The notes below the pieces were generated by a model. It was given only the letters and a program-made list of their open reading frames with translations, was not told where the DNA came from and did not search any database. A DNA stretch of 64,000 bases from Leptobrachium leishanense (taxonomy: Eukaryota > Chordata > Amphibia > Anura > Megophryidae): contig CM019063.1 in the NCBI GenBank assembly GCA_009667805.1, positions 353,362,942-353,426,941 of the forward strand, written 5' to 3'. Positions within the stretch are counted from its first letter, which is position 1; each line of letters starts with the position of its first letter. The position numbers were made by a program, and so were the translations under genes. This document shows positions 33,678-43,749 of the stretch, one piece after another.

Positions 33678-33822
33678 AACAATGAAGTAAAAAGACAGAC
33701 CTCCAGCGCTGCAGATTAAAAGGTGCACTAGTGTCACCACTTTTACTAGAAAAAACACAAAACACAAACGTTTCGGGGATGCAGCCCCTTCCTCAGTGTG
33801 CAGTGCCCTATATATATATATA
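33678..33822 (-). mobile_element. Minimal Penelope insertion with hammerhead (PLE-C, 145 bp)
   Basis: A perfect 13-bp target duplication TATAGCAGTCTCT (33665-33677, 33823-33835) flanks 145 bp. On the minus strand it starts with a (TA)n tract, then GGGCACTGCACA, hammerhead motif C, and ends with GCAGCGCTGGAGG followed by TCTGTCTTTTTAC. That 3' tail resembles those of PLE-B, PLE-D and PLE-E (a GCGCT motif followed by a T-rich run). So the unit is a severely 5'-truncated Penelope copy or a non-autonomous derivative. Confidence 0.7.
33763..33800 (-). ncRNA. Hammerhead ribozyme-like motif C
   Basis: On the minus strand CACA, CTGAGGA plus an A, stem II GGGG/CCCC with loop CTGCAT, GAAACGTTT, then GTGT. 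Stem I is CACA/TGTG. All core positions fit the consensus CUGANGA...GAAA. ACGT is self-complementary for an intermolecular stem III. Confidence 0.65.
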
Positions 33823-33913
33823 TATAGCAGTCTCTGATACTGATCTATTATAGCAGTCGATCAGAACAGTCTATTCTGACAGTCGATAATTGCAATATAT
33901 TGCAGTACACATC

Positions 33914-35168
33914 ATGCCAGACCGAAAAGGACAGGCAGACACTCCCATGCAGAGTTAAGAGGGCAAGCAGCCTCTGTGTCCGCAGGCCATGCTCGTGGTT
34001 GTGGATGTGGTGCATCCTCTGCAGGCAGGGCACGCTTGTCCTTTCTAACTGGTGCTGGCTGTCTTATGCAGCAGCAACATGCAGAGGATTTGGTTGATTG
34101 GATAACCAGGCCATCCTCATCCTCCTCCTCATCCTCTGCTACCCAGGCTTGTAATGTGGTTTACAGTCCACCTCAGCTGCCAAAGCATCTAATTCAGCCT
34201 CCATGTCCACAGCTACTCCTGCCGTAGCCTCACCATCATGCACGGAGGAGTCAGCTGAATTGTTTCACCACAATGTCAGTGACATGCTGCTTGAGGATGC
34301 GCAGCAAGTCCAGTGCTCTGATGTTGACTCTGATGTTGAGAAAGGGAGTAAAATCAGAGTAGAGTGAGGGGGTGCCAGTGACGCACAAAGAACTGGCTCT
34401 CATGTTCCCCCAGCTGCAGCATACTGCCAGGTTGGCTCCAGTGATGAGGACATAGGGGGTAATGATGATGATGAGGTCACTGACTCCACCTGGGTGCCTG
34501 ATCGAAAAGAGGAGTCAAGTGAGGAGGAGAAGGCACAACCCCAATGAGGCACAATGTCCTCTATGAGCAACCGTAGCCAGTCCATGGCATCAGAAGTCAT
34601 AGCTGCTCAGGAGCAGGGTGCTGTTATCTCGCAGCACACGTCCAGGAACTCTGCTGTCTGGGAGTTCTTCATGACATGTGCAGCAGACCGCAGCATTGCT
34701 ATTCGCAAGCTTTGTCTCAAGGGGATCAAGTGTGGGAAAAACATCAGCTGCAAGGGTACCATGTGCTTGAAGCGACATATGACCACCTGCCATGCATCCT
34801 ATTGGCACAACACTTCCCATCGGTCCTCATCTGTCTCTAACCCCATTATATGTCATACCATGTCTACAACCTCCACTGACAGGGATGACGTTATTGTAAT
34901 GGGTGTACCAGGTCCTTCCTCTGAATCTGCCAGTATCCCATCAGCTGCAGATTTACGCAGTCAGATTTCGTTGCCTCAGCTGCTGCAGTGGAAAAAAAAT
35001 ATTGTCCCAACCATCCACATGCACAGCGTCTAAATGCCAGCTTGGCAAAATTACTTGCATTACAGCTGCTGCCTTTCCAGCTGGTGGACTCTGCCCCTTT
35101 TATGAATTTGCCAAATGTGCTGTACCACTGTGGCAGGTTCCAAAACACCAATTCTTTTCACAGAAGGC
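33914..35168 (+). pseudogene. hAT-D transposase, N-terminal half with BED finger
   Basis: The segment parallels hAT-A. An acidic N-terminal arm with several stops (33914-34550) leads into 34554-35033, where SAVWEFFMTCAADRSIAIRK and CLKRHMTTCHASYWH form a BED finger with the first Cys replaced by Arg (AIRKLC for AICNLC). Then come LNASLAKLLALQLLPFQL, the conserved block before the catalytic core, and FFSQK at the very end. Coding stops at 35168 because Gypsy-A inserted between codons of the block that continues at 42083. Confidence 0.75.
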
Positions 35169-36282
35169 TATGACGGAATGGAGATGTTGTTCCGCCTGCG
35201 GGTGTGCTCAATCTGCGTGACCCCGTCGCTTACCGCTGGCCCGACTACCGAGTGGCGCCCACTCGGCGTCTCGTGCGGCCTGGCGTGACCCTAGGGTAGG
35301 GTTAGCGGGCGGTGGAGGGGACCCCTGCCTGAAACCAGTCCGACCACTGAGCCATACAGCACTCAGCGTCCCGAGCAACTGGTTCCTTGACCTGGCGGGT
35401 GTGGGACGCCTGCGGGGATCAGCCCTAGCGGCTGCGGAGGAAGATTCGGATCTTATGGGGAAACGTTTCGGTTCTTAGGTGGGAAACGTTTCCGATCCGG
35501 GGGGCGGGTGTTTCTTCGGATCTTGAGGAGTGATGTTTCGAGTCGGGAAGGAATGGCGGGTCGGTTCGGAACTGGAGGGCTTCGGATCGGTAGGGAAGGG
35601 CGCTTCGGATCTGGCGGGACCAGGGGGAAGTTCGGGTCTTACCGCGGCGGTCGATGCGCAGCTCCCGGCGGGGCCGTTCGGTTCGGATCGCTGCGGTTCC
35701 CCGATCGAATCTTCTTATGTAGCGCCGCTGCCCTGATGCTCGATGCAGGGTCAGCGCGCTCGATTCGGATCGGATGGGCACCGTATTCTGAGGCCGCGGG
35801 GGACACTCAGATCCGAAATACGGCGGAGAATCAAGCCACACCAGACACAGCTGAATGCACTGCAGGAACTGGGTTTATTGTTTACAGTACAGACTTTTAT
35901 TACTTCTTATCATAATTAGAATACAATGGGACTCCTTGCCCGCCCTCCCAGGACCCATTGGCCCTTAGCCTTCAGGGAGTCGCCAATTCGGACCGGATGG
36001 TCCGAATCGGCCATTTTACGATTCGAACCGGATGGTTCGAATCGGCCATTTTCCGAATCGAAATTCCAACTGCGCCACAAGGATCGGAAAATGGCGGCGA
36101 GCAAGGCAAACACAGGGAAAATACATCAGACCATAACCAACGGGGAACACTTTATTAACACCACACAATGCCACATCTAAATAAAATAACGAAAAGTAAG
36201 GTGCGTGCCACCACACCCAGTGTCCATGTCACCACTGTCACTGCACCGCCCCTGGCTGAGGGTGCTGGGCCATCCCGTGACA
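35169..36282 (-). repeat. Gypsy-A 3' LTR
   Basis: On the minus strand it begins TGTCACGGGATGG and ends CCATTCCGTCATA. AATAAA signals occur near 36150 and 35876 on the minus strand. It contains symmetrical TTCGGATC/GATCCGAA-rich stretches. Open frames in it (35425-35915) are not genes. Confidence 0.9.
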
Positions 36283-36297
36283 CTCCTCCCCTCCCCA
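36283..36297 (-). other. Gypsy-A polypurine tract
   Basis: GGGGAGGGGAGGAG on the minus strand sits directly before the 3' LTR, where plus-strand DNA synthesis is primed. Confidence 0.85.
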
Positions 36298-36389
36298 AGG
36301 TCCGACGCACTCGGTTGGACCTCACCGGGTCGTACCGAGGTAGTCGGGGCTCCCCAATCCCCTGGTTCCCGGGCCGACTGTCGCGATAA

Positions 36390-37800
36390 CCCATCTGCGT
36401 TACCGTTCTGCGACCCGGGCCGGATATTGGATGGAAAAGTTGAAGGGTTGGAGAGCCAGGCTCCACCGCAGCAGGCGGCCGTTCTCCCCGCCACTCGGTT
36501 GAGCCATACCAAGGGGTGTGGTCGGTCATCACGGTGAAGGACCGACCGTAGACGTAGGGTTGGAGCTTCCGTAGGGCCCAGACCAGGGCCAGGCACTCCT
36601 TTTCCACTGCAGCGTACCCCACCTCTCGTGGCAACAACTTCCGGCTAATAAACGCCACCGGATGGTCCCCCCCGTCGTCCCCCACTTGACTCAGGACAGC
36701 TCCCAGTCCGAACATGGACGCGTCTGTGTGGACAATAAAACGTTTGTTATAGTTGGGAGCTGCCAGCAGGGGAGCTTGGGTCAGGGCGGCCTTCAATTGT
36801 CGAAAGGCCTGTTCGCACTCCGGGGACCACAGGACTTGGCGGGGCAGGGATTTCTTGGTCAAATCAGTCAGGGGTTTGGCCAGATCACTGTAGTGGGGTA
36901 CAAATTTCCTGTAATACCCCGCGGTCCCCAGAAAGGCCAGGACCTGAGTCTTGGTCACAGGAGTGGGCCAGTCCAGGATAGCCTCTATCTTGGCGGGCTC
37001 CGGCCGCTGTATCCCGCACCCCACCCGGTGGCCCAGATACTGCACCTCGGCCATCCCCACCTTGCACTTCTCCGGCTTTAGGGTCAGGTTGGCGTCCCTA
37101 ATCCGGCCCAGGACAGTCCCTACATGGTCCAGGTGTTCCTCCCAGGTCTGGCTATAGATGGCTATATCATCCAGGTATGCGCAAGCGAATCCCTGGAGGC
37201 CATCGAGGAGGCGATCGATTAACCGCTGGAAAGTAGCAGGGGCGTTCTTCATCCCGAACGGCATGACTCGAAACTGGTACAGGCCGAACGGGGTGATGAA
37301 GGCCGACTTCGGGGTCGCCTCCTCGGCAAGGGGGATCTGCCAATACCCCTTGCACAGATCCACCGTGGTCAGAAAATGACCCCCGGAGATCTGGTCTAGC
37401 AACTCGTCGACTCGGGGCATCGGATAAGCGTCCGTAACAGTACAGTCGTTTACCCGCCGATAGTCGACGCAGAACCTGGTGGTACCGTCCTTTTTGGGCA
37501 CCAGGACCACGGGCGACGCCCATGGGCTGGCCGACGGCTCTATGACCCCCAGCTCCAACATCTCCCGGATCTCAGCCCGCATGGTCTCGCGGACCGCTTC
37601 CGGGATCCGGTAGGCGGGCTGTCGGAGTGGCCTCTGGCCGGGGGTGTCCACCTGATGGACGGCCTGGTCCGTATATCCTGGCAGGGCCGAGAAAACCCCC
37701 GGATAGGCGAGAAGCAGCTGCCGCGCCTGCGCCTGTTTCTCGGGCCCTAGCTCCTCCCCCAACTGCACTTGCTCCACCGGAAGGCTGCTTAGCTACCCCC
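36390..37800 (-). CDS. Gypsy-A reverse transcriptase and RNase H
   Basis: One frame stays open from 37777 through the whole reverse transcriptase. Visible motifs are RFCVDYRRVNDCTVTDAYPM, FLTTVDLCKGYWQIPL (first catalytic Asp), FGLYQFRVMPFGMKNAPATF and AYLDDIAIYS (YxDD pair). RNase H follows with FIVHTDAS, AVEKECLAL and VMTDH. Just after VMTDH the frame shifts near 36510, and the RNase H end (VWLNRVAG, NADGLSRQ) is in another frame (36177-36596). The start overlaps the end of integrase and needs a frame change across a C run near 37795, so the junction may be a consensus error. Confidence 0.9.
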
Positions 37801-39428
37801 GGGAGTTCCTCCAAGGGAAAGGGCTCCGCCTCCTCCGCCGCCGGCGGCGCATATGGCGTCCACCGACTCCGGCCGCTCATGGAAGGCCTTCAGCATATTG
37901 ACGTGGAACGTCCGCTGGATTCTGGTGTCCGCGCAGCTTACAACCACATAGGTGGTATCCCCCAGCTGGGTTACCACCTTGTAGGGACCTTGCCAGGCCG
38001 CCTGCAGCTTGTTCTGCCGCTGTGGTTTCAACACCAGAACCTTCTGTCCCACACAGAACGAGCGGCTGCACGCAGCGCGATCGTACCACGCCTTCTGCTG
38101 AGCCTGGGCCGTCTCCATGTTCTCCTGCACGAACCCCTGGAGGTCCGCCAAGCGCTCCCGGAGCTTCAGAACATACTCCACGGGGGACACCGTCCTCCTC
38201 CGGCGGCCCCTCCCACTGAGCCCTAACCAGATCCAGAGGGCCGCGCACCGGCGTCCATACAGCAGCTCAAACGGTGAGTACCCGGTGGATTCCTGCGGAA
38301 CCTCCCGGTAGGCGAACAGCAAGTGGGGAAGATACTTCTCCAATCCCTGTTCTCATGCACGAAGGCCCGGATGAGCTGCTTCAGGGTCCCATTGAACCGC
38401 TCGCACAGCCCGTTGGTCTGGGGGTGATACGGGGCGCTGTGCAGCGCCTTAACGCCACAGAGACGCCAGAGCTGTTGGGTGAGCTCAGCGGTAAACTGGG
38501 TACCCTGATCGGACAGGATTTCTCGGGGAAACCCCACCCTCGTGAACACCCTGAGGAGCGCGTCCGCTACCGTGTCCGCCTGGATGTTGGCCAAGGCCAC
38601 AGCCTCGGGGTACCGGGTGGCATAATCCACCACGGTAAGAATATACCTCTTACCAGTGGCACTGGGCCGTGGCAACGGCCCTACGATGTCAACCGCCACC
38701 CGGCTAAAGGGCTCCTGGATGATGGGCATGGGGTGCAGGGGCGCCTTCGGATGGTCCCCAGCCTTCCAGCCTTCTGACAGACTGGGCAGGTGCGGCAATA
38801 ATCGCGGGTGTCGTTGCTGAGGCGGGGCCAGTAGAACGCGCGCGCGCAACCTGTGCCGGGTCTTCGACTGGCCTAAGTGACCCGACAGGGGAATGTCGTG
38901 GGCCAAGCGCAGAAGCTCCTGCCTGGGTCCTTGCGGCACCACCAGCTGCTTCTGAGGGATCTGCTTCTTCTTGGCCCCCTCCCTAACGGTGTAGCGGTAC
39001 AGCAGCCCGTCCTCCCACTCCACCTTGTCTTTCCCCTGGCCGTCCAGGCCCTGACCAGCTCGGTCCCGGTAGCCCTGTAATGTGGGGTCGGTTTGCGTCT
39101 GGTGGCGCAGAGTCTCCGGGGTACACCACGGGGAAGGGAGGTCAAGCGAAGGGAAAAGCATCGAGTCCCGTCGGGGTCGGGAAGGGGATAACGGACTGGG
39201 AGGGCGGGAAGGGCCTGGGGTTTTGGCCTGTCGAGGAGGTCGAGGGGATCGGTAAGGGTTGGGGGGTCGCGGAGGTCGAGGCGGTTTGGGAGGTTTGGAA
39301 GGCTTGGGAGGTCGGGAGGGTGTTGGTGGGGGTCTCACCTGGGTCCCATTCGGAGTGCTCTGGTCGTGGCGTCGGCTCTGTTGCCTAGTGGTAACCGGGG
39401 TAGCTGCATCTGTGGAATAAGCGGACAC
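37789..39428 (-). pseudogene. Gypsy-A integrase
   Basis: The order is an extended Pro/Arg-rich linker, the His pair of the HHCC finger (LAHDIPLSGHLG), then a frameshifted stretch covering its Cys pair (about 38780-38860). The core follows: VAVDIVGPLPRPS with the first Asp, ILSDQGTQF with the second, and TNGLCERFN with the Glu of the D,D35E triad. A frameshift near 38345 leads to the C-terminal part (37789-38343) with HLLFAYREVP and a GPY/F module (WQGPYKVVTQLGD). Integrase lies upstream of reverse transcriptase, as in Gmr1 and Copia elements. Confidence 0.9.
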
Positions 39429-39479
39429 TAACTGCCCCAGATCATTTCCCAGGAGTACCTCGGCCGGCCGGCAAGTGTC

Positions 39480-39760
39480 TCAGCAACCCCACCCGCACCT
39501 CTTTCTCCCCGTTCCCCCAGTCCAGGTACACCCGGGCAGTCTCCAGCCGGAGCACTTTCCTCCCGCCACCCGTACCGCTACGGTGCTCTGCATGCGGTCG
39601 CTTGGCGGGACCAAGTGGGGCCGGACGAGGGTGATGGTAGCCCCGGAGTCTCGCAGCCCCTCAGCGGGCCGCCCGTTTATCCACACCGCCTGGCGGTGGT
39701 GTCGGCGGTTGTCATCCGCGGCGGCTTGCACTGGGTCGGCTTCGTGCAGCTGCTCCACCA
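39480..39760 (-). pseudogene. Gypsy-A aspartic protease
   Basis: GLRDSGATITLV contains the active-site D-S-G and the following hydrophobic strand of retroviral-type proteases. A frame change near 39480 separates it from the linker toward integrase. It follows the zinc knuckle of gag with a short spacer. Confidence 0.8.
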
Positions 39761-39769
39761 TTCTTCCGG

Positions 39770-40919
39770 GGCCTCCGGCCACGGAGCTCCGGCGTCGCAA
39801 CAATGGGCCGCCAGCGAGGGCCTGCCGGCCGGCCGGGTCAATTCCGGGCGGTTGGGGCAATGCTGTTTATAGTGCCCCTCCTGGTTGCACCCGTAACAGC
39901 GGACATTAGCCATGTTGGTGAGCCGGCTGGGAGCCCGTGCTACAGGCGGCCGGACCACGGGTGGTGGAGGTGGTGGAAGTAGTGGGGCGGGTAGAATGGG
40001 ACGGCTGGCCAGCGGCCGCTCCCCCCCCCGTCAGCTTCCGGGTGTCCGTGTACTCGTCGGCCCAGGTGGCCGCTTGCTGCACCGTATAGGGCTTCCTGTC
40101 GCGCACCCACTCTCGGACAGCGGAGGGTGTGTGCTCGAAGAACTGTTCGAGCAGCAGCAGTTGGGTAATCTCGGCCACTGACTCCGCTTGGCTTCCCGAG
40201 AGCCAGGTGCGCAGGTCCCTCTGCAGTCGATGGGCCCACTCCACGTGAGTGGCGCCACTGGGCCGGCGAGAATTCCGGAACTTCATCCGGCTGGCTTCAG
40301 GGGGTCACAGCATACCTACTCAGCAGCGCCTGCTTTACGTGCGAGTAGCTAGTGGCCTCGTCATCCGGCACCGTGCGGTAAGCCTCGGCGGCCCGACCGG
40401 TCAGCTTGCTCGCCAGGATCCGGATCCAGTCGGCGCGGTGCACGTCATGCACCCGACACAGGCGCTCAAAGTCCTGGAGATAGCTTTCGATCTCTTCTCC
40501 AGCTTCCGGAACTCCTTGAACGCCTGGAACGGCACTTTTCGGTCGGCATACCGGTCCGATGGCGAGCGGCTGCTCCGCCGGCTTCGCACTTCGGCCAGCC
40601 GCAGTTCGTGCACCCGCTCTCTCTCCCTCTCCTCTTCCTGACCGAGTTCCCGTCCCAGTTTCCTCAGTTCTGCCTCCGATGGAGCCGGACCCATCATGGA
40701 GATCCGCTCCCGCATCTTCCGGCAGAATTCGCTGTCCTCGGCCTCAGCGGGGACGGCAGCCGGTACTGGGTCCGCGGGCAACTCCGCGAACGCCTCCGCC
40801 TGATCTATCCTCCTCAACTCCTCTATCAGGGTCTCCCGACTCTTGGAGCCCGGGACCCCGCCCCGATTCTCCAGCATCCCGCGCAGAACGTCCCGCTTAT
40901 AGGCAGAATACTTGATCAA
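39770..40919 (-). pseudogene. Gypsy-A gag with SCAN-like capsid C-terminus
   Basis: The start MIKYSAYKRDVLRGML at 40919 is followed by a Glu/Arg-rich coiled region. After frame changes near 40430 and 40290 the segment 39906-40286 shows LLLLEQFFEHTPSAVREWV and RDRKPYTVQQAATWADEY. This closely resembles vertebrate SCAN domains, which are known to derive from Gmr1-like gag. A CCHC knuckle CYGCNQEGHYKQHC lies at about 39860-39905. Gag forms the particle and packages RNA. Confidence 0.85.
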
Positions 40920-40952
40920 TGTTGCGGGTCCCCCTGGGGTCTGCAGAGAGCG

Positions 40953-40970
40953 ATCCCACCGCTGCCACCA
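40953..40970 (-). other. Gypsy-A primer-binding site
   Basis: TGGTGGCAGCGGTGGGAT on the minus strand follows the 5' LTR by one base. The TGG start complements the CCA end of a tRNA. The tRNA identity is not assigned. Confidence 0.6.
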
Positions 40971-40971
40971 G

Positions 40972-42082
40972 TATGACGGAATGGAGATGTTGTTCCGCCT
41001 GCGGGTGTGCTCAATCTGCGTGACCCCGTCGCTTACCGCTGGCCCGACTACCGAGTGGCGCCCACTCGGCGTCTCGTGCGGCCTGGCGTGACCCTAGGGT
41101 AGGGTTAGCGGGCGGTGGAGGGGACCCCTGCCTGAAACCAGTCCGACCACTGAGCCATACAGCACTCAGCGTCCCGAGCAACTGGTTCCTTGACCTGGCG
41201 GGTGTGGGACGCCTGCGGGGATCAGCCCTAGCGGCTGCGGAGGAAGATTCGGATCTTATGGGGAAACGTTTCGGTTCTTAGGTGGGAAACGTTTCCGATC
41301 CGGGGGCGGGTGTTTCTTCGGATCTTGAGGGTGATGTTTCGAGTCGGGAAGGAATGGCGGGTCGGTTCGGAACTGGAGGGCTTCGGATCGGTAGGGAAGG
41401 GCGCTTCGGATCTGGCGGGACGAGGGGAAGTTCGGGTCTTACCGCGGCGGTCGATGCGCAGCTCCCGGGGGGCCGTTCGGTTCGGATCGCTGCGGTTCCC
41501 CGATCGAATCTTCTTATGTAGCGCCGCTGCCCTGATGCTCGATGCAGGGTCAGCGCGCTCGATTCGGATCGGATGGGCACCGTATTCTGAGGCCGCGGGG
41601 ACACTCAGATCCGAAATACGGCGGAGAATCAAGCCACACCAGACACAGCTGAATGCACTGCAGGAACTGGGTTTATTGTTTACAGTACAGACTTTTATTA
41701 CTTCTTATCATAATTAGAATACAATGGGACTCCTTGCCCGCCCTCCCAGGACCCATTGGCCCTTAGCCTTCAGGGAGTCGCCAATTCGGACCGGATGGTC
41801 CGAATCGGCCATTTTACGATTCGAACCGGATGGTTCGAATCGGCCATTTTCCGAATCGAAATTCCAACTGCGCCACAAGGATCGGAAAATGGCGGCGAGC
41901 AAGGCAAACACCAGGGAAAATACATCACACCATAACCAACGGGGAACACTTTATTAACACCACACAATGCCACATCTAAATAAAATAACGAAAAGTAAGG
42001 TGCGTGCCACCACACCCCAGTGTCCATGTCACCACTGTCACTGCACCGCCCCTGGCTGAGGGTGCTGGGCCATCCCGTGACA
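40972..42082 (-). repeat. Gypsy-A 5' LTR
   Basis: Nearly identical to 35169-36282. Most differences are one- or two-base changes in G or C runs (for example near 41305, 41420, 41470, 41600), with a few substitutions. The promoter would lie in this copy and read toward lower coordinates. Confidence 0.9.
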
Positions 42083-42205
42083 AAGGCCATTCCAGAACTA
42101 TACTAGCACGTGGAAGGCAATGTTTTGTAATAATTGGAAAAGGCAGTCAGCAGCAAGGTCCACATTACTGCAGACGCGTGGTCCAGCAAGCATGGATAGG
42201 GCCAT
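42083..42205 (+). pseudogene. hAT-D transposase continuation after Gypsy-A
   Basis: The frame entering from the AAGGC duplication reads KAIPELY, a stop, HVEGNV, two stops, LEKAVSSKVHITADAWSSKH, then GHYISF. This is the start of the hAT catalytic core (the ADAWSS block holds the first catalytic Asp). The frame matches the end of the 35168 segment. It is cut again at about 42205 where L1-C begins. Confidence 0.8.
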
Positions 42206-42634
42206 TACATTTCGTTCATGGGGCGTGGCTAGCCGGCGGCGCGAGTGGACGCATGGAGTAGGAGCTCCTTGCTCGGCGTCCAGCGCCAGCCCGTTACCTG
42301 AACCGGTAAGATCCAGCAATTTCCCGCAGTTCTCAGCCGGCGAAGGCCCCCCACTAGCATGCCACTCACCCTACTGGAATCTTGGATGGCCTCTACTGAT
42401 AGCGATTGAGGTACACAGACGGTGCCTCGCAGCGTCCCTGTATCCAAGGTTAAATCGACCGCAACCCGGAACTCTGTGTGTGTAGCTTGTTTCCCAGCAT
42501 CAAAGGGGAGACAAAGCGGTTGCACCAAGCGCTGCCCCAACAATGGTCAGACACTGATCCACAGATATTCGGGGGAGCGTGACAACCCGGTGCTATTACC
42601 CTGAAATCCCGAACCATATCTAAACAAGCCAACG

Positions 42635-43619
42635 ATGGTCCCACCGAAAGGTCAGCGCCCGCAGGACGCTGTTCGGGCAGGCCGTGCGGAGAGAGGGGCA
42701 GAGAGAGGCCGCAAAGACCACCTTGAGGATGGATCCCCTACTTCCGGGCTCCCGGTTTCAACCCACAGCACTGTGTCTGGTATATCTGCTACAGCCTCAG
42801 GTACAAACTCAGATGATTTTGATCAAATGCATTCCTCTGAAACAACGCCAATAACTGAAAAATCTATGCTTACCATGCTGCAGAAGTTAAGAGTAACACT
42901 ACAAGCCGATTTTAAAGATATGATACATGAGCTTGAAAAAGACATACAAGATCTGGGCGAGCGAACTGACAATCTGGAAACTAAATCAGATGATCTTTGC
43001 TTAGCCCATAATGATTTGGCAGACAGACATTCAGCTTTACAAGCAGCACATGAAAAACTGGTGTTTAAAGTAGCGGATATCGAAGATCGCTCACGCCGCA
43101 ATAATATAAGAATTTGTGGAATTCCAGAGACCGTAAACTCAGCAGAACTCTCAGAATATATTCTAAAAATATTTCAATTGTTGCTGCCATTGACAGCACT
43201 TCAAGATATGCTTTTAGACCGGGCACTCCGTCTTCAGAAAGCAAGAAATATTCCAGCTGACGTACCTAGGGATATGATTGTCCGAATACATTTTTTCCAC
43301 ATTAAGGAAGCTATAATGCTGGCATCTAGGAAAGCTTCTATGTTACCAGATCCTTATTCGAATATATTTATTCTTTGCTGATCTGTCTGCTGCAACCTTG
43401 GCAAAAAGAAGAGAATTCCTACCGGTAACAAAGCTCTTAAAAGTTAATGTGGCTTACCAATGGGGGTTCCCTACCAAGCTGTTAATCTGGAGAGAAGGGA
43501 AACTGAATACAATTTCTGATGTTAAAGCTGGAATGAGGCTTCTTTATAGAGTGGGGGATAATACAGGAATATTCATCATCCAGCACTACTCCATCATCCC
43601 CAATTTAAGTATCGCCTGA
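42635..43619 (+). pseudogene. L1-C ORF1 (RNA-binding chaperone)
   Basis: Starts MVPPKGQRPQDAVRAG, basic and Pro-rich. A coiled coil follows (DMIHELEKDIQDLGERTDNL), then RSRRNNIRICGIPETV, the RRM-like signature of L1/Tx1 ORF1, and DVPRDMIVRIHFFHIKEAIM. A frameshift at about 43378 moves the C-terminal domain (ADLSAATLAKRREFLPVTKL, YQWGFPTKLL) to another frame ending at 43618. Length and domain order are normal, so only one break inactivates it. Confidence 0.8.
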
Positions 43620-43749
43620 GTGGCACGGAGTTAAACCAAAATAAAGAAAGAAATAAATAAGCAAGGATCAAACTACATCTGAAAAGATGTGATTTTAAAA
43701 AAAAAAGTGAAAAGATATGATTGAAAATTCTTTTCAACTTAGTTTTCAT

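Larger units (their letters stand above)
35169..42082 (-). mobile_element. Gypsy element with Gmr1-type gene order (Gypsy-A)
   Basis: Two LTRs of 1114 and 1111 bp flank a 4.7-kb interior, with target duplication AAGGC (35164-35168, 42083-42087). On the minus strand the order is gag, protease, integrase, reverse transcriptase, RNase H. That order, integrase ahead of reverse transcriptase in a Gypsy-type element, is the diagnostic feature of the Gmr1 group described from fish. A polypurine tract and primer-binding site are in place. LTR identity is about 99 percent ignoring homopolymer indels, so the insertion is recent. Confidence 0.9.
32200..42205 (+). mobile_element. hAT element (hAT-D), interrupted by Gypsy and L1
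   Basis: The left terminus TAGGGATGGGCTG at 32200 belongs to the same family as hAT-A, here in plus orientation. The likely left target duplication is CTCCTGGT (32192-32199); the right end lies beyond the window, after the L1. Transposase coding runs from about 33914 to 35168, is broken by Gypsy-A, and continues for about 120 bp at 42088-42205 before L1-C begins. Confidence 0.8.

Noticed and set aside
33400..33835. Small structured RNA gene cluster
   Set aside because: The first hairpin is a foldback MITE and the second a Penelope insertion with its own duplication; only the hammerhead motif is retained as an RNA feature.
35425..36216. Open frames of 65-138 codons on both strands, repeated at 41228-42090
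   Set aside because: They lie inside the Gypsy-A LTRs and differ between the two copies by frameshifts, so they are not genes.
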